The translations under genes and the position numbers were made by a program. Shown in pieces: positions 29,157-38,426 of a stretch of 64,000 nucleotides of DNA. The stretch spans positions 905,292 to 969,291 of the forward strand of contig CAWICQ010000009.1 of the NCBI GenBank assembly GCA_963834755.1, read 5' to 3'. The notes beneath the pieces were generated by a model. That model had not been told where the DNA came from. It saw only the letters and a list, made by a program, of their open reading frames with translations, and searched no databases. The DNA comes from Dokdonella_A sp963834755. Its GTDB lineage: Bacteria; Pseudomonadota; Gammaproteobacteria; Xanthomonadales; Rhodanobacteraceae. Position 1 is the first letter of the stretch. Every line of letters starts with the position of its first letter.

Positions 29157-29275
29157 CTTCCCCTTTTCCCGCTTGCGGGAGAGGGTTGCGGTGAGGGCAA
29201 TCTCGCGATGTCGTCCCAGGAGCTTCCCTCACCCGCGCCGCTGGCGCGACCTCTCCCGCTAAGCGGGAGAGGTGA
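29157..29275. repeat. REP-like palindrome pair between ttcA and cbbR
   Basis: Two facing copies of the CTCCCGC/GCGGGAG palindrome (about 29165-29190 and 29248-29273) with GGTGAGGGC and CCCTCACCC flanks. No gene in the interval. Confidence 0.85.
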
Positions 29276-29281
29276 ACATCG

Positions 29282-30277
29282 TCAGCGCTGCCGCGTCGCG
29301 CGCGCGCGGCGCTCGATACGATCGTCACGCCGCGAGCGGCTCTTCGGATCACGCGCCGGCGGCGGCGAACTGCTCGCCTCGGCATAGCGCCCGCCTTCGT
29401 CGCGCACGAAATCGCGGAACGCTTGCGCGATCGGCAGCAGCTGCTTGCCGCGCCGGTGCACGACGTGCCAGCGCCGCACGACGGGGAGGCCAGCGACGAT
29501 CGGCACGTGCACGAGGCCGAGACCCCGCTCGAGACCGACCGTGTTCAACGAAAGAAAACCGACGCCCAATCCAGCGAGCACGGCTTGCTTCACGGCTTCG
29601 TTGCCGGTCATCTGGATCACTTTGCGCGGCGAGAACGATTGGCTCGCGAAGTAGCGCTCCATGACCGCGCGCGTGCCGGAGCCGGGTTCGCGCACCAGAA
29701 ATGCGTCGTCGGCGAAATCGGAAATCTGCAGCCGCGCGCGCGAAGCCAGCGCGTGATCGCCGCGCAGCACGATGCCGTGCGGATGATCGGCGAAAGGCAC
29801 CGCCACTGCGTCGAGGAATTCGGGCGGCACGCCCATGATCGCGATGTCGATTTCGTTGTCGCCGAGCATGCGCAGGATCTGCGCGCGATTCTCGACCTGC
29901 AGCGAAAGCTCGGCGCCCGCGTGTTCTTCGAGGAACGTCGCGAGCATGTGCGAAGCGAAGTACTTCGCCGTCGAGACGATGCCGACGTTGAGCTTGCCGT
30001 GCTGCTGGCCGCGCATCGATGCGAGTCGTTGATCGAGCTCGTCGAGCTCGTTCTGCACGCGACGTGCGTAGGCCGCGACGGTTTCTCCGGCTTCGGTCAG
30101 GCGCAGCTGACGCCCGATCAATTCGGTCAGCGGCAATTCGAATTCTTCTTCCAGCGCTTTCAGCTGCATCGAGACCGCGGGCTGCGTCAGGTGGCAAACG
30201 CCGGCGGCCGCCGAGATGCTGCGCAGGCGCGCGACCTGCTCGAAAACGCGCAGCTGGCGCAACGTCACGCGTTTCAT
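29282..30277 (-). CDS. cbbR: LysR-type regulator of the Calvin cycle operon, CbbR
   Basis: Transcription activator of the adjacent cbb operon. It has an N-terminal winged helix (about 4-62: LRQLRVFEQVARLRSISAA, LTQPAVSMQLKALEE) and a LysR substrate-binding domain (about 90-290), with DIAIMGVPPEFLDAV and FLVREPGSGTRAVMERYF as in CbbR proteins. The family senses metabolites such as RuBP or NADPH. It is transcribed divergently from cbbL with 114 bases between start codons. The C-terminus has a basic, disordered tail of about 30 residues (ARDPKSRSRRDDRIERRARA) that most CbbR lack; this may read into repeat-flanking DNA. Confidence 0.9.
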   Translation of the reverse strand: MKRVTLRQLRVFEQVARLRSISAAAGVCHLTQPAVSMQLKALEEEFELPLTELIGRQLRLTEAGETVAAYARRVQNELDELDQRLASMRGQQHGKLNVGIVSTAKYFASHMLATFLEEHAGAELSLQVENRAQILRMLGDNEIDIAIMGVPPEFLDAVAVPFADHPHGIVLRGDHALASRARLQISDFADDAFLVREPGSGTRAVMERYFASQSFSPRKVIQMTGNEAVKQAVLAGLGVGFLSLNTVGLERGLGLVHVPIVAGLPVVRRWHVVHRRGKQLLPIAQAFRDFVRDEGGRYAEASSSPPPARDPKSRSRRDDRIERRARATRQR

Positions 30278-30391
30278 CGGGCCCTCCGATCCATCAATAA
30301 AATTTATGGAGCGACGAAGAGAAACTGAATATACCTGATGCTTAGCGCTGCGTACATTCGTTCTCGTCCAGCGATGCCGAGGAGTTATGCG
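30278..30391. promoter_or_regulatory. cbbR-cbbL divergent control region with two CbbR-type half-sites
   Basis: The interval holds two TNA-N7-TNA elements, the half-site form described for CbbR: TCA-N7-TTA at 30294-30306 and TGA-N7-TGA at 30326-30338. The first lies within a near-palindrome CCATCAATAAAATTTATGG (30291-30309) in a locally AT-rich patch. The two are 32 bases (about three helical turns) apart, suiting a bound tetramer. The cbbL ribosome binding site GAGGAG is at 30379-30384. Binding is inferred from the motif. Confidence 0.6.
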
Positions 30392-31882
30392 ATGAACGCA
30401 GCGGTCACCCAGCTACGCGCGAACGACACCACCAACGAGCGCTACAAGTCCGGCGTCATCCCATACAAGAAGATGGGTTACTGGCAGCCCGATTACGAGC
30501 CGCTCGAGACCGACGTCATCGCGCTGTTCCGCATCACGCCGCAGCCCGGCGTCGATGCCGACGAAGCGGCCGCCGCGGTCGCCGGCGAATCATCGACGGC
30601 GACATGGACCGTGGTCTGGACCGATCGCCTGACCGCGTGCGAGCTCTATCGCGCCAAGGCGTATCGCGTCGATCCCGTGCCGAACACCGGACCCGGCACC
30701 AAGACCGAGCAGCAGTATTTCGCCTACATCGCCTACGACCTCGATCTCTTCGAGCCCGGTTCGATCGCGAACCTCACCGCGTCGATCATCGGCAACGTGT
30801 TCGGCTTCAAGGCCGTGAAAGCGCTGCGCCTCGAAGACATGCGCATCCCGGTCGCGTATCTCAAAACGTTCCAGGGCCCGGCGACCGGCATCGTCGTCGA
30901 GCGCGAACGCCTGGATAAATTCGGCCGTCCGCTGCTCGGCGCGACGACAAAACCGAAACTCGGCCTGTCCGGCCGCAACTACGGCCGCGTCGTTTACGAA
31001 GCGCTGAAGGGCGGACTCGATTTCGTCAAGGACGACGAGAACATCAACTCGCAGCCGTTCATGCATTGGCGCGATCGTTTCCTCTACGTGATGGAAGCGG
31101 TGAACAAAGCGTCAGCTGCGACCGGCGAAGTGAAAGGCCACTATCTCAACGTCACCGCCGGCACGATGGAAGAAATGTACGAGCGCGCCGAGTTCGCCAA
31201 GGAGCTCGGCTCGGCGATCGTGATGATCGACCTCGTGATCGGCTACACCGCGATCCAGTCGATGGCGAAGTGGGCGCGCAGGAACGACATGATCCTGCAC
31301 CTGCACCGCGCCGGAAATTCGACGTATTCGCGCCAGAAGAATCATGGCATGAACTTCCGCGTCATCTGCAAGTGGATGCGCATGGCTGGCGTCGACCACA
31401 TCCACGCGGGCACCGTCGTCGGCAAACTCGAAGGCGATCCGCTGATGATCAAGGGGTTCTACGACACGCTGCGCGAGACCGAAACGCCGCAGAGCCTCGA
31501 ACACGGACTCTTCTTCGAACAGGATTGGGCATCGCTGAATCGCGTGATGCCGGTCGCTTCCGGCGGCATCCACGCCGGGCAAATGCATCAGCTCATCCAT
31601 TACCTCGGCGAAGACGTGATCCTGCAGTTCGGCGGCGGCACCATCGGCCATCCGATGGGCATCCAGGCCGGCGCCACGGCGAACCGCGTCGCACTCGAAG
31701 CGATGATCCTCGCGCGCAACGAAGGCCGCGATTATTTCCGCGAAGGTCCGCAGATCCTCGAAGCCGCGGCGAAAACCTGCAAACCGCTCAAGGCCGCGCT
31801 CGATACCTGGAAGGACATCAGCTTCAACTACGAGTCGACCGATACGGCGGATTTCGTGCCGACGGCGACGGCGAGTGCGTGA
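30392..31882 (+). CDS. cbbL: RuBisCO large subunit, red-type form I
   Basis: Carboxylates ribulose-1,5-bisphosphate, fixing CO2. The 496-residue product has all catalytic residues: Lys187 (TTKPKLG), carbamylated Lys213 with its metal ligands (DFVKDDEN), His305 (HLHRAG), His338 (DHIHAGT) and loop-6 Lys345 (VVGKLEGD). GRNYGRVVYEALKGG and RDRFLYVMEAVNKA, together with the adjacent red-type cbbS and cbbX, place it in the form IC/ID (red) branch rather than green IA/IB. Start at 30392 (MNAAVTQLRAND) follows a GAGGAG site; an upstream ATG at 30338 lacks one. First gene of the cbb operon. Confidence 0.96.
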   Translation: MNAAVTQLRANDTTNERYKSGVIPYKKMGYWQPDYEPLETDVIALFRITPQPGVDADEAAAAVAGESSTATWTVVWTDRLTACELYRAKAYRVDPVPNTGPGTKTEQQYFAYIAYDLDLFEPGSIANLTASIIGNVFGFKAVKALRLEDMRIPVAYLKTFQGPATGIVVERERLDKFGRPLLGATTKPKLGLSGRNYGRVVYEALKGGLDFVKDDENINSQPFMHWRDRFLYVMEAVNKASAATGEVKGHYLNVTAGTMEEMYERAEFAKELGSAIVMIDLVIGYTAIQSMAKWARRNDMILHLHRAGNSTYSRQKNHGMNFRVICKWMRMAGVDHIHAGTVVGKLEGDPLMIKGFYDTLRETETPQSLEHGLFFEQDWASLNRVMPVASGGIHAGQMHQLIHYLGEDVILQFGGGTIGHPMGIQAGATANRVALEAMILARNEGRDYFREGPQILEAAAKTCKPLKAALDTWKDISFNYESTDTADFVPTATASA

Positions 31883-31955
31883 GGCAATTCCGGTCCGACC
31901 GTGCATGAACCACGGAAGGTCACAACCACATCGTCCGAATCGAGGAACAGCCAGC

Positions 31956-32390
31956 ATGATGACCAACCCCGGCAATCGCGTCACCCAGGGCCAGTTCTCG
32001 TTCCTGCCCGATCTCACCGATGCGCAGATCACCGCGCAGATCAAGTACGCGCTCAACAACGGCTGGGCGGTCAGCGTCGAGTACACCGACGATCCGCATC
32101 CGCGCAACACGTATTGGGAGATGTACGGCAACCCGATGTTCGATCTCAAGGATCCGGCCGGGATCCTCATGGAGATCGACGAGTGCCGCAAGACATTCCC
32201 GAATCACTACGTGCGCGTGATCGCGTTCAACTCGCTGCGCGGCATCGAAAGTCCGGCGATGTCGTTCATCGTGAATCGCCCGAGCGAAGAGCCGGGCTTC
32301 GGACTCACGCGCCAGGAAGGTCCGGGCCGCCAGATTCGCTACACCGTCACCAGCTACGCAACCAGCAAACCGGAAGGCGAGCGTTACTGA
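31956..32390 (+). CDS. cbbS: RuBisCO small subunit, red-type
   Basis: Caps the L8 core to form L8S8 RuBisCO. About 144 residues starting MMTNPGNRVTQGQFSFLPDL; YALNNGWAVSVEYTDDPHPR, TYWEMYGNPMFDL and CRKTFPNHYVRVIAFNS are family blocks. The C-terminal extension after SFIVNRP (GRQIRYTVTSYATSKPEGER) forms the beta-hairpin that distinguishes red-type small subunits. 73 bases separate it from cbbL. Two adjacent ATG codons are possible starts. Confidence 0.95.
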   Translation: MMTNPGNRVTQGQFSFLPDLTDAQITAQIKYALNNGWAVSVEYTDDPHPRNTYWEMYGNPMFDLKDPAGILMEIDECRKTFPNHYVRVIAFNSLRGIESPAMSFIVNRPSEEPGFGLTRQEGPGRQIRYTVTSYATSKPEGERY

Positions 32391-32524
32391 CGAGACTCAT
32401 TGCTCACGAGATCGTTCTTCCTGAAATCCGACGCGCCGACTGGGACAACACATCCCCAGCGGCGCAACTGACAAGTTGAGCCGTTCTTCGATCGAAGCGG
32501 AACGGCACGAGCGAGAACCGTCGC

Positions 32525-33427
32525 ATGAGCGAGTCGAGCATCGATCTTCGAGCGATCTGGAACGAGTCCGGCGTGCAAGCCGTGCTCGACAAGCTCGATG
32601 CCGAGCTGATCGGTCTTGCGCCGGTGAAAAAGCGCATCCGCGAGATCGCCTCGCTCCTGGTCGTCGACAAGGTGCGTCGCGATATGCAGCTCGCCGCCGG
32701 TGCGCCCTCCTTGCACATGAGTTTTACCGGCAATCCGGGCACCGGCAAGACGACCGTTGCGCTGCGTATGGCTGACCTTTTGCACAAGCTCGGCTACAGC
32801 CGCACCGGTCATATGGTCGCGGTGACGCGCGACGATCTCGTCGGCCAGTACATCGGCCACACCGCGCCTAAGACGAAAGAAGTCCTGAAGAAAGCGATGG
32901 GCGGCGTTCTCTTCATCGACGAGGCGTACTACCTGTATCGCCCCGAGAACGAGCGCGATTATGGCCAGGAAGCGATCGAGATCCTGCTGCAGGTTATGGA
33001 GAACAACCGCGACGATCTCGTGGTGATCCTGGCCGGCTACAAGGATCGGATGGAGACGTTCTTCCGCTCGAATCCTGGAATGAGCTCGCGCATCGCGCAT
33101 CACATCGATTTCCCGGATTACACCGACGACGAGCTGCTCTCGATCGGCGAGCTGATTCTCGAAGACTGGAACTACGCGCTCTCGCCGCGCGCCAAGGTTG
33201 TCTTGCACGACTACATCGAGCGCCGCCGCGCGCAGCCGCATTTCGCCAATGCGCGCTCGATTCGCAACGCGCTCGATCGCGCGCGATTGCGTCAGGCGCG
33301 CCGCCTGCTCGAACAAGGCGGCAACGTCGACAAGACCGCACTGCAGACCATCGAAGCCGAAGACATCCTGCAATCGCGCGTCCTCGCCGGCGTGCGCGCG
33401 GTGCCCGACAAGAGGGCAGGGACATGA
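32525..33427 (+). CDS. cbbX: Red-type RuBisCO activase CbbX
   Basis: AAA+ ATPase that frees inhibited red-type RuBisCO by pulling the CbbL C-terminus. The 300-residue product has Walker A GNPGTGKTT (69-77), Walker B VLFIDEA (128-134), pore-loop region around GQYIGHTAPKTKEVLK, and the family segment AYYLYRPENERDYGQEAIEI. GMSSRIAHHIDFPDY contains the arginine-finger area. Pairing with red-type cbbL/cbbS is the known biological match. It ends in an ATGA overlap with cbbY. Confidence 0.95.
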   Translation: MSESSIDLRAIWNESGVQAVLDKLDAELIGLAPVKKRIREIASLLVVDKVRRDMQLAAGAPSLHMSFTGNPGTGKTTVALRMADLLHKLGYSRTGHMVAVTRDDLVGQYIGHTAPKTKEVLKKAMGGVLFIDEAYYLYRPENERDYGQEAIEILLQVMENNRDDLVVILAGYKDRMETFFRSNPGMSSRIAHHIDFPDYTDDELLSIGELILEDWNYALSPRAKVVLHDYIERRRAQPHFANARSIRNALDRARLRQARRLLEQGGNVDKTALQTIEAEDILQSRVLAGVRAVPDKRAGT

Positions 33428-34215
33428 CCGCCGAATTGCGCGCGCTGATCTTCGACGTCGACGGCACGCTGGCCGACACCGAAGAATTCCATCGTCGCGC
33501 GTTCAACGCGGTGTTCGCCGCGGCCGGGCTCGTGTGGTGGTGGAATCGCGGGACTTACCGCGAGCTCCTGTGCGTCGCCGGCGGCCGTCAGCGCATGCGC
33601 GCATACGCAGAGCGCGAGGATCCATCGCTCGCCAAGCGTCCCGAGTTCGAAGATCTCCTCATCGCGATGCACGCGGCCAAGACCAAACGCTACGACGCAT
33701 CGTTGCGCGAACAACCGCTGCCGCTTCGACCCGGCATCGCGCGCCTGTTCGGCGAAGCCGACGCGGCCGGCGTGCGTCTCGCGATCGCGACCACCACGAC
33801 CGCAGCCAATCTCGACGCATTGCTCGAACCGGCGTTCGGCCACGCATGGCGCGATCGCTTCGCCGCAGTCGTGTCCGGCAGTGAAATCCAGCGGCTGAAA
33901 CCCGCGCCCGATGTGTATGTCGAAGCGCTGCGCCAACTGAATCTCGATGCCAGCGAATGCCTCGCGTTCGAAGATTCCGCGAACGGCATTCGCAGCGCGG
34001 CGGCGGCGGGGCTCGCGGTCATCGCGACGCCGACCTGGTATTCGCTCGCCGAATCGCTGCCGCCGACGTTCGTCTCGCTGCCGCATCTCGGCGATCCGGA
34101 CCAGCCGTTGCCGAAAGACGTGCCCGGAGCGCCGTACGTCGATCTCGCGCGCCTGCGCGAATGGCATCAACACGCTGTTGCACACGAGCCTTTGGGGAGG
34201 GCCGCATGCTACTGA
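33424..34215 (+). CDS. cbbY: CbbY, HAD phosphatase of RuBisCO inhibitor sugars
   Basis: Dephosphorylates xylulose-1,5-bisphosphate, a misfire product that inhibits RuBisCO. HAD motifs: IFDVDGTLADTE (motif I, nucleophile and acid Asp), LAIATTTT (motif II), RLKPAPDVY (Lys, motif III) and CLAFEDSANGIRSA (motif IV). CbbY-like LVWWWNRGTYRELLCVAGGR lies in the cap domain. 263 residues. Starts in the cbbX stop (ATGA) and overlaps fbp by ten bases, so three genes are translationally coupled. Confidence 0.93.
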   Translation: MTAELRALIFDVDGTLADTEEFHRRAFNAVFAAAGLVWWWNRGTYRELLCVAGGRQRMRAYAEREDPSLAKRPEFEDLLIAMHAAKTKRYDASLREQPLPLRPGIARLFGEADAAGVRLAIATTTTAANLDALLEPAFGHAWRDRFAAVVSGSEIQRLKPAPDVYVEALRQLNLDASECLAFEDSANGIRSAAAAGLAVIATPTWYSLAESLPPTFVSLPHLGDPDQPLPKDVPGAPYVDLARLREWHQHAVAHEPLGRAACY

Positions 34216-35279
34216 CCGACAAGACCACGTTCACCGAATTCCTGATCGAGGCGCGACGCAGCCATCCTGAAGCGCGCGGCGATCTCAACGGCGTGCTGCA
34301 CTCGGTCGCGACCGCGTGCAAGGCGATCTCGCGCGCGGTCGCGCACGGATCGCTCGCCGATCTTCTCGGCAACGCCGAAGCGAGCAACGTACACGGCGAG
34401 CGCCAGAAGAAACTCGATGTCGTCGCCAACGACATCTTCATCCGCTTGAACGAAAACCGCGGCTACGTCGCCGGCATGGCATCCGAGGAGCTTGACCAGC
34501 CTTACCTCCTGCCGACGCAGTACGAACGCGGCAAGTACCTTCTGCTGGTCGACCCGCTCGACGGTTCGTCGAACATCGACGTCAATGTCGCGGTCGGGTC
34601 GATCTTCTCGATCCTGCGCGCGCCCAATCCGGGCGAAGATCCCGAGCCCGGCGATTTTCTGCAGTGCGGCTTGCAGCAGGTCGCTGCCGGCTATGCGATC
34701 TACGGGCCGTCGACGATGCTCGTGCTCACGACCGGCGACGGCGTGCACGGTTTCACGCTCGATCCGCTGCTCGGCGAGTTCATTCTTTCGCACCGGAACA
34801 TGCGCATTCCGGACGAAACGCAGGAATTCGCGATCAACGCGTCGAACAGCCGCTTCTGGGAATTTCCGGTGCAACGCTACGTCGACGAATGCCTCAAAGG
34901 CTCGAGCGGCGCGCGCGGCAAGGATTTCAACATGCGCTGGATCGCCTCGCTGGTCGCGGAAACGCATCGCATTCTGATGCGCGGCGGCGTCTTCATGTAT
35001 CCGCGCGACACCAAGAAACCCGGCGTGAACGGAAGATTGCGCCTGACCTACGAATGCAATCCGATTTCGCTCTTGATCGAGCAGGCCGGCGGGCGCGCAA
35101 GCACGGGCTACAAACGCATGCTCGACGTGAAACCCGAAACGCTGCACCAGAAGATCGGCTTCGTATTCGGCTCGCGCTGCGAAGTCGAGCGCATCGAGCG
35201 CTATCACCTCGAGGGCGACACGCGCGACAGCGAACAACCGCTGTTTGCCGTACGCGGCCTTTTCCGCACGCCGGCGTGA
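34206..35279 (+). CDS. fbp: Class I fructose-1,6-bisphosphatase
   Basis: Hydrolyses fructose-1,6-bisphosphate in the RuBP regeneration branch (CbbF). 357 residues. Metal-binding motif LLVDPLDGSSNIDVNVAVGS, the EELDQPY acidic site, GDGVHGFTLDP, FNMRWIASLVAETHRIL and the sugar-phosphate region GRLRLTYECNPISLLIEQAGG are complete. Start at 34206 (MLLTDKTTFTEFL) overlaps cbbY. 17 bases separate it from cbbP. Confidence 0.95.
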   Translation: MLLTDKTTFTEFLIEARRSHPEARGDLNGVLHSVATACKAISRAVAHGSLADLLGNAEASNVHGERQKKLDVVANDIFIRLNENRGYVAGMASEELDQPYLLPTQYERGKYLLLVDPLDGSSNIDVNVAVGSIFSILRAPNPGEDPEPGDFLQCGLQQVAAGYAIYGPSTMLVLTTGDGVHGFTLDPLLGEFILSHRNMRIPDETQEFAINASNSRFWEFPVQRYVDECLKGSSGARGKDFNMRWIASLVAETHRILMRGGVFMYPRDTKKPGVNGRLRLTYECNPISLLIEQAGGRASTGYKRMLDVKPETLHQKIGFVFGSRCEVERIERYHLEGDTRDSEQPLFAVRGLFRTPA

Positions 35280-35296
35280 CTTGAAGGAGAACGACG

Positions 35297-36199
35297 ATGT
35301 CAGAACTGCATCCGATCATCGCCATCACCGGCTCTTCAGGCGCCGGCACGACTTCGGTCACGCGCACGTTTTCGAACATGTTCCGGCGCGAGCACGTCAA
35401 CGCTGCGATCATCGAAGGCGACAGCTTCCACCGCTACGACCGCAAGGCGATGCGCGAAGCGGTCGCCGCCGCAGACAAGGACGGCCACTCCACCTTCAGC
35501 CACTTCGGCCACGAAGCGAACCTGTTCGAAGATCTGGAACGCCTGTTCGCCGACTATGCGGGGACCGGCAGCGGCAAGCGCCGCCGCTATCTGCACGATG
35601 CCGCCGAAGCGGAACCCTACAAGCAGGATCCGGGCACGTTCACTGCGTGGGAAGACGTGCCGCCGTCCGATCTTCTTTATTACGAAGGTCTGCACGGCGC
35701 GGTCGTGCATGAGGACATCGACATCGCCAAGCATCCGGATCTCTTGATCGGCGTCGTCCCGGTTATCAATCTCGAATGGATCCAGAAGCTGCACCGCGAC
35801 CGCTCCATGCGCGGCTATTCGACCGAAGCCGTGATGGACACCGTGCTCCGTCGCATGCACGACTACGTGCATTACATCTGCCCGCAGTTCTCGCGCACGC
35901 ACGTGAACCTGCAGCGCGTGCCGACCGTCGATACTTCGAATCCGTTCATCGCGCGCGCAATTCCCAGTGCCGACGAGAGCTTCGTCGTGATCCGCTTCCG
36001 CGATCCGAAAGGCATCGACTTCCGCTATCTGCTCTCGATGCTGCACGACTCGTTCATGTCGCGCGCGAACACGATTGTCGTCCCGGGCGGCAAGATGGAG
36101 CTCGCGATCGAGATCATCTTCACGCCGTTCGTCTGGCGCATCCTCGAGCGCAAGCAGAAGGCACAGGCGCGCCAGACGCATCTGGAGGCCGTCGCATGA
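35297..36199 (+). CDS. cbbP: Phosphoribulokinase, proteobacterial type
   Basis: Phosphorylates ribulose-5-phosphate to RuBP, the other reaction unique to the Calvin cycle. The 300-residue product starts MSELHPIIAITGSSGAGTTS, with the proteobacterial P-loop variant GSSGAGTTS at 12-20. EGDSFHRYDRKAMREAV, LLYYEGLHGAVVHED and LIGVVPVINLEWIQK are family blocks. This class is usually an octamer activated by NADH and lacks the regulatory Cys pair of plants. A good GGAG site precedes the ATG. Its stop overlaps the cbbT start (ATGA). Confidence 0.96.
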   Translation: MSELHPIIAITGSSGAGTTSVTRTFSNMFRREHVNAAIIEGDSFHRYDRKAMREAVAAADKDGHSTFSHFGHEANLFEDLERLFADYAGTGSGKRRRYLHDAAEAEPYKQDPGTFTAWEDVPPSDLLYYEGLHGAVVHEDIDIAKHPDLLIGVVPVINLEWIQKLHRDRSMRGYSTEAVMDTVLRRMHDYVHYICPQFSRTHVNLQRVPTVDTSNPFIARAIPSADESFVVIRFRDPKGIDFRYLLSMLHDSFMSRANTIVVPGGKMELAIEIIFTPFVWRILERKQKAQARQTHLEAVA

Positions 36200-38235
36200 A
36201 CGCCGTCACGCCAATCGTTCCCGCGTTCGAAATGCGCGCGGACACTGCGCGTCTGGCGAATTCCATTCGCCTCCTCGCCGCCGATGCGGTCGAGAAAGCG
36301 AAGTCCGGCCATCCCGGCATGCCGATGGGCATGGCCGAGATTGCGGTCGCGTTGTGGACGCGGCATCTGCGCCACAACCCGCGCGATCCCAAGTGGCCCG
36401 ATCGCGATCGCTTCGTGATTTCGAACGGCCACGGCTCGATGCTGCAATACGCGTTGCTGCATCTGACCGGCTACGAGCTCCCGATCGAGGAATTGAAACG
36501 CTTCCGTCAATTGCATTCGAAGACGCCGGGCCATCCCGAAGTCGGCGTGACGCCCGGCGTCGAGACGACGACCGGTCCGCTCGGCCAAGGCATCAGCAAT
36601 GCGGTCGGCATGGCGCTCGCCGAACGGCTGCTCGCCGCCGAATTCAATCGGCCGGGACACGCGATCGTCGATCATCACACGTACGTTTTCCTCGGCGACG
36701 GCTGCCTGATGGAAGGCATCTCGCACGAAGCCTGCGCGCTCGCCGGCACCTGGAAGCTCGGCAAGCTGATCGCGTTCTACGACGACAACGGCATCTCGAT
36801 CGACGGCGTCGTCGACAACTGGTTCACCGACAATACGCCCGAGCGTTTTCGCGCGTACGGCTGGCACGTCATCGACGCGGTCGACGGTCATGATGTCGAA
36901 GCGGTCGATCGCGCGATCGATCAGGCGAAGAGCGATGCGGAGCGTCCGACGCTGATCGTCTGCAAGACCTCCATCGGCCAAGGCGCGCCGACGCGCGCCG
37001 GCACGGCGAAGGCGCACGGCGAGCCGCTCGGCGCGGACGAAATTGCAGCAACCCGCCAGGCACTCGACTGGCGCGACCCGCCATTCGAGATTCCCGCCGA
37101 TATCGCGCGCACATGGGACGCGCGCGAAGCCGGCGCCGAATTGCAGAACGAATGGGATCGGCGTTTCGATCGCTACTGCGCGGCATTCCCCGACGCCGGC
37201 GCTGAATTCGTGCGTCGGCTCGCCGGCGATTTGCCCGGTAATTTCGACAAGCTCGCCGGCGAGCTCGTCGAAAATGCCAATGCCAAAGCCGAATCCATCG
37301 CGACGCGCAAGGCGAGCCAGCTCGCGATCGAAGCGTTTGCGCCGGCGGTTCCAGAAATGATCGGCGGCTCAGCCGATCTCACGCACTCGAATCTCACGAT
37401 CTGGAAAAGCGCGACGACCCTGAAGCGCGGCGAAGCCGGCCGCTACATCAGCTACGGTGTTCGCGAGTTTGGCATGGCGGCGATCATGAATGGTCTCGCG
37501 TTGCACGGCGGCTTCATTCCGTTCGGCGGCACATTCCTGACGTTCAGCGATTACAGCCGCAACGCAATCCGCATGGCCGCGCTGATGAAGCTGCGCGTGA
37601 TTCACGTGTTCACACATGACTCGATCGGTCTCGGCGAGGACGGACCGACGCATCAGGCGGTCGAGCACGTGTCGAGTCTGCGCCTCGTTCCGAATATCGA
37701 TGTCTGGCGCCCGTGCGACACGGTCGAAACGGCGGTCGCGTGGAAGCTCGCGCTCGAACACAAGGACGGCCCGACCGCGCTGATTTTGTCGCGGCAGAAT
37801 CTTCCTTTCGTGCTGCGCGACGACGCGCGCATCGCAGCGATCGAACGCGGCGGCTACGTCGTATCGGAACCTGCGGGCGTCGTTCATCGCATCGTCATCG
37901 CGACCGGTTCGGAAGTCGGCCTCGCGCTCGCCGTGCAGAAGCAGCTCGCCGCCGAAGGCATCGGCGTGCGCGTTGTGTCGATGCCGTCGACGACGACATT
38001 CGATCGCCAGCCCGACGACTACCGCGAATCGGTGCTGCCTGGGGGCGTGCCGAAGATCGCGATCGAAGCCGGCGCGAGCGCGCTCTGGTGGAAATACGTG
38101 CGCGGCGAAGGTTGCGTGATCGGCATCGATCGATTCGGCGAATCGGCGCCCGGCGCGCAATTGTTCGAGTATTTCGGCTTTACGCCCACGCGCGTCGCCG
38201 ATGTCGTCCGGCGCTGCGATACCGCAGCCGCATAG
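36196..38235 (+). CDS. cbbT: Transketolase
   Basis: TPP enzyme moving two-carbon units in the regenerative phase of the Calvin cycle and the pentose phosphate pathway. 679 residues. KSGHPGMPMGMAEIAVALW and TGPLGQGISNAVGMALAERL are N-terminal signatures; the TPP-binding motif starts GDGCLMEGISHEA (Gly167). The pyrimidine domain has FGMAAIMNGLALHGG and DSIGLGEDGPTHQAVEH; the C-terminal domain is complete. Start codon overlaps the cbbP stop. Another chromosomal tkt may exist elsewhere; none is in this window. Confidence 0.95.
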   Translation: MNAVTPIVPAFEMRADTARLANSIRLLAADAVEKAKSGHPGMPMGMAEIAVALWTRHLRHNPRDPKWPDRDRFVISNGHGSMLQYALLHLTGYELPIEELKRFRQLHSKTPGHPEVGVTPGVETTTGPLGQGISNAVGMALAERLLAAEFNRPGHAIVDHHTYVFLGDGCLMEGISHEACALAGTWKLGKLIAFYDDNGISIDGVVDNWFTDNTPERFRAYGWHVIDAVDGHDVEAVDRAIDQAKSDAERPTLIVCKTSIGQGAPTRAGTAKAHGEPLGADEIAATRQALDWRDPPFEIPADIARTWDAREAGAELQNEWDRRFDRYCAAFPDAGAEFVRRLAGDLPGNFDKLAGELVENANAKAESIATRKASQLAIEAFAPAVPEMIGGSADLTHSNLTIWKSATTLKRGEAGRYISYGVREFGMAAIMNGLALHGGFIPFGGTFLTFSDYSRNAIRMAALMKLRVIHVFTHDSIGLGEDGPTHQAVEHVSSLRLVPNIDVWRPCDTVETAVAWKLALEHKDGPTALILSRQNLPFVLRDDARIAAIERGGYVVSEPAGVVHRIVIATGSEVGLALAVQKQLAAEGIGVRVVSMPSTTTFDRQPDDYRESVLPGGVPKIAIEAGASALWWKYVRGEGCVIGIDRFGESAPGAQLFEYFGFTPTRVADVVRRCDTAAA

Positions 38236-38239
38236 CGCG

Positions 38240-38400
38240 CCCTTTCCTCTCCCGCGCGCGGAAGGGGTTGGGTGAGGGCAATCTCTTTTTCCTCTCCCGC
38301 TTGCGGGAGAGGGCTGGGGTGAGGGCAATCTTGAGACAGCGTTACACGCCCGCCCTCATCCGCCTCCGGCACCTTCTCCCGCAAGCGGGAGAAGGGCACA
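38240..38400. repeat. REP-like palindromes inside the cbb operon
   Basis: Between cbbT and cbbA lie three copies of the CTCTCCCGC/GCGGGAGAG palindrome (about 38246-38270, 38292-38315, 38372-38398), two with GGGTGAGGGCAATC flanks in one orientation and one inverted. This is the only large gap in an otherwise tightly packed operon. Such structures can stop exonucleases or polymerase, so they may set the ratio of upstream to downstream message. Confidence 0.85.
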
Positions 38401-38426
38401 TACGATTTCCTCTCGAGAGAACCATC

